Positions 56,271-64,000 of a stretch of DNA of 64,000 nt are shown here, one piece after another. The stretch is from Typhlomys cinereus (Eukaryota > Chordata > Mammalia > Rodentia > Platacanthomyidae): assembly GCA_023101885.1 (NCBI GenBank), contig JALPQD010000207.1, positions 1,369,844-1,433,843 of the forward strand, given 5' to 3'. The translations under genes were made by a program, and so were the position numbers. The notes below the pieces were generated by a model. It had not been told where the DNA came from, did no database searches, and was given only the letters and a program-made list of their open reading frames with translations. The first letter of the stretch is position 1. Each line of letters begins with the position of its first letter.

Positions 56271-58500
56271 CTTTGCACTTAGGGTCTCTGCAGGTAAGAG
56301 TTTCCAGTAGAAAATGGAAAAACATCTGGGGTTCCCACTGTAGCTGCAAGGGAGGCTCACCAGGGGAGCTTTTAAAAATGACTAATGCGTGACCTCCCCC
56401 TGACTCTACAAACAACTTACCTCTTAGGAAGATCTCAAGAGAATTAATTCGGTGTTCGTCTCATACTGGGAGCCTACAGTTTCCTGCTCCTTAACTTCAG
56501 TAAGAAACAGGGTGCCTTTTCAGCAATTTTGGGGGGAAGGATTCCTGACCCTCCAGTTTCATGCTACTGCCCTCTAACAGGCGACAGCAGACAGACTGCC
56601 AAACTTTTAATGCATGCCAGCCACAGGGGCAGCGCCTTTACCATGGAGCACACTACTGTCCAGAGGGTCTCCATATCCTTTCTGCTGTTTCCTTCTGTCC
56701 TGTCCCCTTCTGCGCATTGAAAAACTCATTCAGCTTACGTGGATTTCACGGCCAGAGAGCGGAGGATTCAGAATGCGTTGAGACCGAGGATGAGTCTGTG
56801 GTCAGGACAGCTGGCTCAGGACCTCCTGCCTGAGCAAAGTGGACCCTCGTGGTTGTCACGGCCAAAGATGAAGTTGGACTAAATTCTCTCTAATGGTTCT
56901 GCCTTCTAATTTTCAATAACTTTTATGCTAGGACTTTAAAAACAGACCAGCACGAGGCCAGCAAATACATGGTGGTTTGTTGGGTGTATTTTCTTTTTAG
57001 TCTTCTGCGCTCACTTGGGGGCCAGTTAACTAGGTCACATGCAGACCTATCAGAAGTCCTAAGATTCAAAGATTCGATTCGAGGTACAAATCTCAAGTCA
57101 ATAGAGAAACTGGGGAGGAGGGGACAGGCCAGGTGCCCTCAGGACACCTGGACAGAGGACACCCACTAGGATGCGGTCCTTTCTTTCTCATGGGACGTGT
57201 TGAACTGTCTTCTGAGATACAGAAAGAAAATGCTGTTTCTTTTTGAAAACTACAGCACCACAACCACAGTTTAGGGCCCATGGAGACAAATCTGTGCAAT
57301 AAAGAGATATCTTTTGAAACTTTACCATTTTTAAAAGTTACACTGTAGAATCTACAATCACTTTTCCCCTCAGCTATTATTTTGGTGTCCTGGGTTATTT
57401 TGCTTTTGTCCATTTTTAACAGGATGGCTGGTGAGTGGACGTACACATTTAGGCGCATGCAGACCACTGCACTCATGCTGCAGGGCCTGGGGCTCAGTGG
57501 GAACAGGATAGATGCTCCTGTCGCTGCATGTCCCATGGGTGGACGCGGGCTGAAGAGCACTTCTGAAGTGAGAAGCAGGGTCTCACACTTTCTGGTGTGT
57601 TCCAGAAGGAACCAAGGGACTTCCGTGAATCTTCAAGCTAATTAGCATGAAACCCTATTTGCTCTTTCCCACTGTTCCCAACAAATGAGAAAAAAGAAAA
57701 AGAAAGGAAGGAAGAAAAACTAGGGTGAAGAATTCAAACCCCGTGCTAAAGCACACCCCCCCCAAAGCTGCTCAATGGGTATCCTGCCTACGGCTCCTCG
57801 CCCACCTGTGAAGGTCGCCCCTACTGGGGCTGCTGGATCTCGCCACACATTAACTCTATGCTTATCACGGCCTACACAGCAAAATCCCAAATCCTAGGTG
57901 CAGAGCACTCAGTCTACAGCAAACCTGTGAGCTTACCTTCCCTTCTCCCGTATCTACAAGTCACTTCTGTTCCCATTTTGTATATATATTGCAGATGTCA
58001 AAGGGAAGGAAAGAAGGCAGGAGGCCTTGGTGAGGAACGTTGGCTCCCTCGCTCCAGCTGGATAAACATGCTCTTGTCTCAGGAGTCATGAGAAGTCAGT
58101 GAGATGAAATATGCGAGGTTTATTTCACCCAACGTGGCCCTTAAGTCTGACAAGCGTTGACAATGACTACTTGTATTCTTACGAATGAGAAATGCTCTGC
58201 TCCATATCCCAGTCTAGAAATCCTAGGCTTCTATTTTCTTCCTGATTACACCCTTAGCACTGCAGCCTGACATCCACTCTCCTTGCTTGCAGGCAAGCTC
58301 CACCCTGAGTTCCTGCTCTCAAGCGCCCTCTCTCAGTCTTTGTTCCTGCGCCCGGGGAAGCTTCTGGCTGGTGGCCTTGATTCCTACATCCAGATTCCCA
58401 CAGAGATCCGTGCACAGGAGGGAGCTAAGCAAATTCTTGTGCAACTAATGACAGAATGCAAGGCACTGTGATCCTTTTACCTAACTAAGCACACATATAC

Positions 58501-58508
58501 AGAGAGAA

Positions 58509-58553
<45 letters not shown>
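58501..58553. repeat. (GA)n microsatellite
   Basis: About 25 GA units with one AA interruption. Confidence 0.93.
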
Positions 58554-58555
<2 letters not shown>

Positions 58556-60002
58556 CTTCTTTTCTGCTTTGCAAATGCAGAAATTAAAATACCAGGAAGT
58601 ACTTTGATGAGGTTGAATTGTATGGGCAGGTGTATGAATTCTGCTCATAAGAGGAAAACTATTCATCGAACTTCATAGTGAGGTCATAGAACTTCTCAGA
58701 AAGGAAAGAATAATTTAATACATGATGAAACCGAATTCCAGTTTCTCTAAGTCTCTACCAAATCTCCATAAAATGGGCCAGTATTGGAGGATTCTGCTCC
58801 CTTTGTTCCTGACAGAGGAATGTGGGGGGTTCACAAGCAGTGGGCAAAGGACCCCCACCCCCACCCCACAAGGAGCATGCCGGAGAAGATGATGCTTGTA
58901 AGTTCCTGCAGCTGCTGCTTTTCTCAGGGCTCAGGCTTGGCAACAAGCCGCTGTGGTCAATCACAAGTTCACCACGTGCATGAACACAGGGCCCTGGGAG
59001 CTGGTAAGCTGAAGCTCTCCAAGGAAGGACGGTGTCCATCTTGGGCTTCTGAGAATCAGCTCTAAAGAGGCCAAGGCAGTTCTAGAATGAAAAAGCAGGC
59101 CAGGGAGAGCAGCTGGCTGCTGTCTTCACACTTTTCACACTGCCAACTGCTCCAAAGACCACTAACGAGTATTATTTATGTGGCTTTTTCCAAGTAACCA
59201 AGATACGGGAAGTACCAAGGCAAAACCACATGCATTTTCTCCTCCTTGAAGCAAAGCACACCTTAATTAGGGCAGGGGCGTGTGAAGGGCTATAATTAAA
59301 CCGCAGCCAGCACCATTCTTCTCTCCAGAGGAGACAAATTCAACAGCCAATGGAGGTTTTGTGAATCATGAAAACTTAGGTGATTATCACAGGGAGGCCT
59401 GGATGACACACTTCATGGGGTGAATGGTTTTCAGGGGGAGCACTGACCTTCCCAAGGAGCCCCGCTTTTAGCCACAGAGGAGGTATAACCTTGAGTGTGG
59501 TATTTTCGAGGCAGCTCAGGAAGCAAGGTTATCTGGGACACTTAATGGATGAATGGAAAAGTTTTGTTCCTGTGGTCACTATTAGTCCTTCACCCCATAC
59601 TCCGAGATATCAAATCAAAGAGGTAGAGGCTTTTAGTGATTAGTTCTGTGGACACGGACCCTTCCCAAGCAGAGAGGAGCAGAAGACAATGAAAATGGAC
59701 CCTTCATGCAGAAGCTAAGGGATTCCTAAGAACCGCTACCAAGATGGTACTGGGCTCTAGCTCTCACGGTTTTGAATGTTTCTATATGACTCCCCAAGAA
59801 TGTGCGCAAGATGAGAAAACAGACAGAGGTGTAACCTGGAACCGTAGGAGGTTCCGTGGCTTCCGGGCCACTCGTGTGCCCTGGATACTGCCACTGCGGT
59901 CTGTCCAGGTATTTCCAGGCTCCTCTGACCTTCTTTGTCTGTTTCTAAATCCACAGCAAGAGCATGAAGGACACTGGGGAAAAACAGACCTTTAGCTGTG
60001 TC

Positions 60003-60320
60003 GTGGTTTGAATGTCCTCTGCAGGCTCATGTGTTTGAATCCTGAGCTGATGTTAACGTTTGGGAAGGCTGCAGCACCTTTAGGAGGTGGAATTTTGCTG
60101 GACTGAAGGCAACGTCACAGGGTGGTCTTGAGGTTTGGTAGTCTCACTCTGCTTTCTCTTACAGTTTGTCTCTTGATCTCTCTGCCTCCAAGATGGCTGT
60201 CTCCTGCCATGTTTTTCCACCCTAATGAACTGTATCTCTCCTATGGACTGATAAGCCAAGTACGGCTCCCTTAGAGTGCTGCCTCCCAGCAGCAGAAAGA
60301 ACGTTAACTGCAACAAGTTG
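60003..60320 (+). repeat. Medium-length rodent repeat (family A), sense
   Basis: It opens GTGGTTTGAATGTCCTCTGC, then AGGCTCATGTGTTTGAATCC, AGCACCTTTAGGAGGTGGAA, and ends with CCTAATGAACTGTATCTCTC and GATAAGCCAAGTACGG. It is the sense form of the elements at 10115 and 14195. Confidence 0.65.
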
Positions 60321-61544
60321 TTTTTTATCCTTAGCAGATGTCTGGTTTAAATTAACCATTAGCTATTGCAAGTTAAAAGACCCTATTTCCTCTAGGGTTT
60401 ATTTAACAGGCCAATTTTGGCAATGTCATTATGGAACAGAGTCACATCAAAGGATGTAGCTTCACATTTCAAATCTCTTGTGTCCAGAGCACAACGAAGC
60501 TGGAGAAGATAATTTCATACTATGCCCTTCAGAAGTGTCCTTTCTTTCTCCTGACGGCCAGCAGCTGTGCTCTTGGTTAAGTCATAAGGACGGGACCTAA
60601 AGACCATGAGAAGTCTTCAGAATAAAGCAATCTTCTGGGTGCCAGTCCCTGCCCTCTTATCCTGGAGGTGTTTTTTTTTTTTTTTTTCCTATTGTCCATA
60701 CACACTTCCTAGAACCTTCCCTCAGCAGAATGGTCCCTCAGCAGTACAATGGTAAACTTGAGTAACTCTATACCTGCCATTGGGTCGACACTAGCGAAGT
60801 CTGATAGGACTGCAGTCAAATGGGTATCTCTGCTCCCAACGCTTAAAGATGCACAACTAGGGTAGAAATGTTAAGTATTCCAGGCTCAAGGAAACTCCTG
60901 CTTAAGTGTCCTTTGCATGAAGAAAGCTCTCCAGTGTATCTGTTTGAGGTTTGCTTTGCAGAGTAAGTTCAATTTAATCAGCAACCTGTAGAATCTGTGT
61001 ACCTTGTGATACCCACTGCAAAGTCAAACCACCGAAGGTCTTAAAAAAGTCAGTCTGGAACATCAGGTTCACAGCCCTCTCCCCCCTGGGTGTGGCTGTA
61101 GAGGGAGAGTGGGGGAAGAAAGGATGTGTGGCTCTATCCTCCCCTCTGGCTCTCAACTGTATGGAACTGTCTCAGAGCAGCCATCAGCTACACCGAGAGC
61201 ATCAGACACAATCCCCAAGAGGTGTTTCTGTCTGAACAAAGAATTTCAGTTGAAAGGGAACAATAAGTGACAAGCATTTTAGTCATGACCCAGGTGTGTC
61301 TGACCTGTGGCCAGGCACCTAGGATAGTTATGCATGTGACCCAACACAAAAACCAAATACTCTAAGACGTTTGTGTGATTTTTTTTTTTTTGTAACTCAA
61401 TTGCACAGTTCTCAAATGTGAGCTTCATACTTGGTAGATGACATCGTCAAAAGGCTAGATGTACCTTTCTTTTAAGTACCAGCCTCCCTAGTTAGTTCAT
61501 CTTGCCAAAGGGCAACTGTATATTTCTAAGTATTTTGGCAGCTT

Positions 61545-61620
61545 CTTCTGGCAGTAATTCAGTAGTGGGGCATTTACCTAGCACATGAGGGTCGCTGGTT
61601 CATAGTATTTTCTTGCACAA
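61545..61620 (+). mobile_element. ID-like SINE fragment, sense
   Basis: AATTCAGTAGTGGGGCATTT, ACCTAGCACATGAGGGTCGC, TGGTTCATAGTA fit a decayed ID element. Confidence 0.5.
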
Positions 61621-62269
61621 AAAGATACTTATTTCATAAAATCTAACAACCAATTAGTAGGTCACTTGTGTGTGCTGCCAAATCCTATCTTGCCACAACG
61701 GCACACTATTTTAGGAAAGCCTGAAGCAAAAGAACAATCATAACAGTTCAGAATATAATGTTTCCAGAGCATCAGAGAACCGAGAAAGCCAGAGCCCCAG
61801 AGGTGCCTGCCAGGTATCTGGAGAGGTGCTTAATGGCCCCTGAATTACAGAGGTCAGGAGCTCCAGCAACACCCGGCCCCTCTCTTTCATCTTTCCAATA
61901 AAGAAGTACCAGGCGCTTCAAAGGGTGATTCAAAGAAAAGGCAGCACTGGCTTCTGACATGGCAAACAAGAGCAAAAGCAACTCCTCCAGGGTGAAAGCG
62001 AAGGCCACACGACCACTCCAACCTCCAAGTCTACAGCGCTTACCTGCCTCTAAAAAGCACTCTTCAGAAAAGAGAAGGATGGCTTATCCCCAACTCCTTC
62101 CAACTAGAGGGAGCATATTCATCGAGAAACCTACAGCAATCCTACTTACCCAGGATGGTCAACAAACCTGACTGCTTTTAATTAAAGAGTGAAGGAAATT
62201 TTCCTCTTAACAGACTTAATTACTACTTCCGAGGCAGGACCTAACCAATGTAGCTGTAGGAAAACTTTT

Positions 62270-62425
62270 ATTTTTTAAACAGGGCTTGTATATATTAGAG
62301 GCTAGCCTTGAATCTGCTAGGTACTCAAGGATGACTTTGAACTCATGAACACTCAAGGATGACTTTGAACTCATGAACCTCCTGTCTTTACCTTCAGATG
62401 GCTGGGATTAGAAGTGTGGACGGCC
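62270..62425 (-). mobile_element. B1 SINE, antisense, with an internal 28-bp duplication
   Basis: GAGGCTAGCCTTGAATCTGC, GGATGACTTTGAACTCATGA, GATGGCTGGGATTAGAAGTG follow reversed B1. The unit starting ACTCAAGGATGACTTTGAAC is perfectly duplicated, 62323-62350 and 62351-62378. Confidence 0.7.
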
Positions 62426-62434
62426 ACACAGAGT

Positions 62435-62510
62435 TTTATATGGTGCTGAGGACACAACCCAGGGTTTAGTACATGCTAGGCAAGCATTACCCAGTGGGCG
62501 ACATCCTTAG
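62435..62510 (-). mobile_element. ID-like half of a B4 or ID SINE, antisense
   Basis: GGTGCTGAGGACACAACCCA, GGGTTTAGTACATGCTAGGC, AAGCATTACCCAGTGGGCGA. Confidence 0.55.
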
Positions 62511-62886
62511 TGAAAATGCTAGTGTGTGTGTGTATGTGTGTTCTTGTAGGTTTGTGCGTCTACCTGTGGGCGACAGTGTGTGCAGACACAGACCCGATGT
62601 CAACAATGGGATCTTCATCCCACTCCATCATGTCTGTTTTTTTCTCTTGGATACAGGTCTGTCACTGGATCGCGAGTTCACTGACTCAGCTAGACTAGCT
62701 GGCTGAGAGCAGACCCTGCTGTCTCTAACCTTCACTCCCCGTGCTGGGGTTACAGACACATGCCGCCACACTTGGTGCTTCTCTGGGCACCGGGTCCTCG
62801 TGCTCACAGAGAGCAAGGTAGATTCTACACCAAAAATACAGAGCCATTAAAGTGAATAGGTTGGGTCTGCAAAACAAGGCGAATCC

Positions 62887-63036
62887 TCTCAGAATGATAC
62901 TGACGAAGCAAACTATATGAAGGGCTATAAAGATGATGCCACTGATCTGTTTGCAAGATCTCAGAATGATACTGACGAAGCAAACTATATGAAGGGCTAT
63001 AAAGATGATGCCACTGATCTGTTTGCAAGATCTCAG
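62887..63036. repeat. Perfect 72-bp tandem duplication (two full copies plus a start of a third)
   Basis: Copies lie at 62887-62958 and 62959-63030; TCTCAG at 63031 begins a third copy and then diverges. The unit begins TCTCAGAATGATACTGACGA. Its length is 24 codons, so both strands stay open through it. The plus reading is SQNDTDEANYMKGYKDDATD then LFAR, twice. Confidence 0.97.
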
Positions 63037-63189
63037 AATATACTAGATATTGCCATAGTACCTATCCACGCAATCCAAGTAGAGAAACAGCAAAAATAAA
63101 AGCAAAGGAGGAGGGAACTTTAGGGGAAGTTCGCCTGTAAAGCAGCTATGCTTGGGTGACATTTTTGTTGTCTTGTGATACTCACTCAC

Positions 63190-63260
63190 TCACTGAAGGG
63201 CTGGGATTGAAACCAGGGCCTCACACTGAGCATGAATTCTACAATGGAGACACCACTAGC
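63190..63260 (-). mobile_element. ID-like SINE fragment, antisense
   Basis: GGGCTGGGATTGAAACCAGG then GCCTCACACTGAGCATGAAT. The match is short and diverged. Confidence 0.4.
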
Positions 63261-63389
63261 TCCAAGTTTTCTTGGTTACATAGTAATGAAAAAAGTCAGA
63301 TTGCTAAATCGTCAACACATGGCGGAAACATAAATATCATTGACATGATTTTTAGACAAATCTGACCAATTTATTATGATTGTGACTTT

Positions 63390-63531
63390 TTAGAGCAGGG
63401 GCTAATGAGACAAGTCAGCAGCAGGTAAAAGCCACTGGCTGCACAAGCCTGGTATGAGTCTGAATCCAATAGTCTATGATGGTGGACGGAGAGAGGCGAC
63501 TCCTGAAAGTTGTCCTCTGACTTCTACATGT

Positions 63532-63595
<64 letters not shown>

Positions 63596-63605
63596 ACGCA
63601 CACAA
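63390..63605 (+). mobile_element. B3-like SINE, sense, ending in TC and CA runs
   Basis: GACAAGTCAGCAGCAGGTAA, AAGCCTGGTATGAGTCTGAA, GAAAGTTGTCCTCTGACTTC, then TCTC and a (CA)n run at about 63541-63591. Confidence 0.75.
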
Positions 63606-63610
63606 ATTCA

Positions 63611-63775
63611 GGGCTGGAGGAAATGCTCAGGGGTGAAAGGGCTTGCCACATGAGACTAATGACCTGAGTACAATCCATGTGAAGGTTGAAGGGCAGAGTC
63701 AACTCCACAAAGCTGTCCTTTGATCTCCACACGTGTGCCATGCCCCCCCCCCACATACACACACAAAAATGAAGT
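63611..63775 (+). mobile_element. B3-like SINE, sense
   Basis: GGGCTGGAGGAAATGCTCAG, GGGCTTGCCACATGAGACTA, AATGACCTGAGTACAATCCA, AAAGCTGTCCTTTGATCTCC, ACACGTGTGCCATGCC. It follows directly after another B3 in the same orientation. Confidence 0.75.
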
Positions 63776-64000
63776 TCACCTCAAACATTTTAGGGTTTTC
63801 AAATTCCAAGTTAAAATAAAAACTTCAAGGGAAAGAAAAGAGCAAGTCTTGATTCATGCCAAGCCATAGCTACCTACCTGTGCATAAATCTACTTTCTTT
63901 ACAAAACTTGAAAGGCTCTGAATACGTGAAAGGTAAATAGATGCCATTATTCTCACCATACAGTTTTACTTACAAGGGAAGAAACCCACAGATACTCAGA

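Larger units (their letters stand above)
54912..64000 (-). other. ELOVL5 intron 3 (partial), upstream part open
   Basis: This is the interval upstream of exon 4 on the gene strand. I found no further ELOVL5 coding exon. Identified inside are antisense B3 (55805), B1 (56190, 62270), family A repeat (60003), a GA run (58501), ID-like scraps (61545, 62435, 63190), B3-like copies (63390, 63611) and short tandem duplications (62323, 62887). The stretches 56280-58500, 58560-60000 and 60330-61540 look unique; I see nothing in them. Confidence 0.7.

Noticed and set aside
57093..57560. 155-codon minus frame in ELOVL5 intron 3
   Set aside because: No known domain, and no splice phase that would join it to ELOVL5; it is taken as a chance frame.
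60668..60688. Poly(T) run considered as the end of a retrocopy
   Set aside because: No coding or repeat sequence of the right orientation is attached and no target duplication was seen.

Overview
This is a mammalian nuclear genome window, almost certainly from a rodent. It has spliced exons with GT/AG borders, many dinucleotide and tetranucleotide microsatellites, L1 LINE fragments, and SINEs of the B1, ID, B3 and B4 kinds that are typical of rodents. The most abundant SINE has a B2-like tRNA-derived head joined to a body that is not the mouse or rat B2 body. That points to a rodent outside Muridae. A jerboa or jumping-mouse relative carrying DIP-type members of the B2 superfamily is my best guess, but it is an inference and not proven here.

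The only functional protein-coding gene I can support is ELOVL5 (very-long-chain fatty acid elongase 5), on the minus strand. Five coding exons lie between 48298 and 54518. They join with correct reading phases into 217 residues that match the C-terminal 217 of the 299 residues known for the family, including the catalytic HVYHH box. The first 82 residues, encoded upstream, are not seen up to 64000, so intron 3 is longer than 9.4 kb or the upstream exons lie outside the window. The 3'UTR runs from the stop codon at 48298 to about 46570, where an ATTAAA signal sits.

Positions 1-46500 are the region downstream of ELOVL5. It holds no intact gene that I recognise. It is built of L1 fragments (1-4440, 6080-6560, 9750-11400, 18200-19490, 27422-28733, 34456-36395, 41740-45290), many SINEs, two families of older medium-length repeats, and a processed pseudogene of securin (PTTG1) at 22382-23105 with an exact 17-bp target-site duplication. 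Several insertions are nested and their order can be read from the target duplications: L1 in L1, SINE in B3, SINE at the head of B3, and a medium repeat in L1.

Positions 54519-64000 are ELOVL5 intron 3, with SINE fragments, GA and CA microsatellites and a perfect 72-bp tandem duplication. Observations most worth a second look are: a young SINE landed about 60 bp upstream of the ELOVL5 exon 4 acceptor; the young and old SINE subfamilies; an L1 3'UTR with a shared antisense reading frame; a 12-bp-periodic cluster of CACGTG E-boxes; the 72-bp duplication; and a tail-to-tail L1/SINE junction filled by a roughly 490-bp TCTA array. I saw no sign of a CRISPR array, prokaryotic operon or new defence system.
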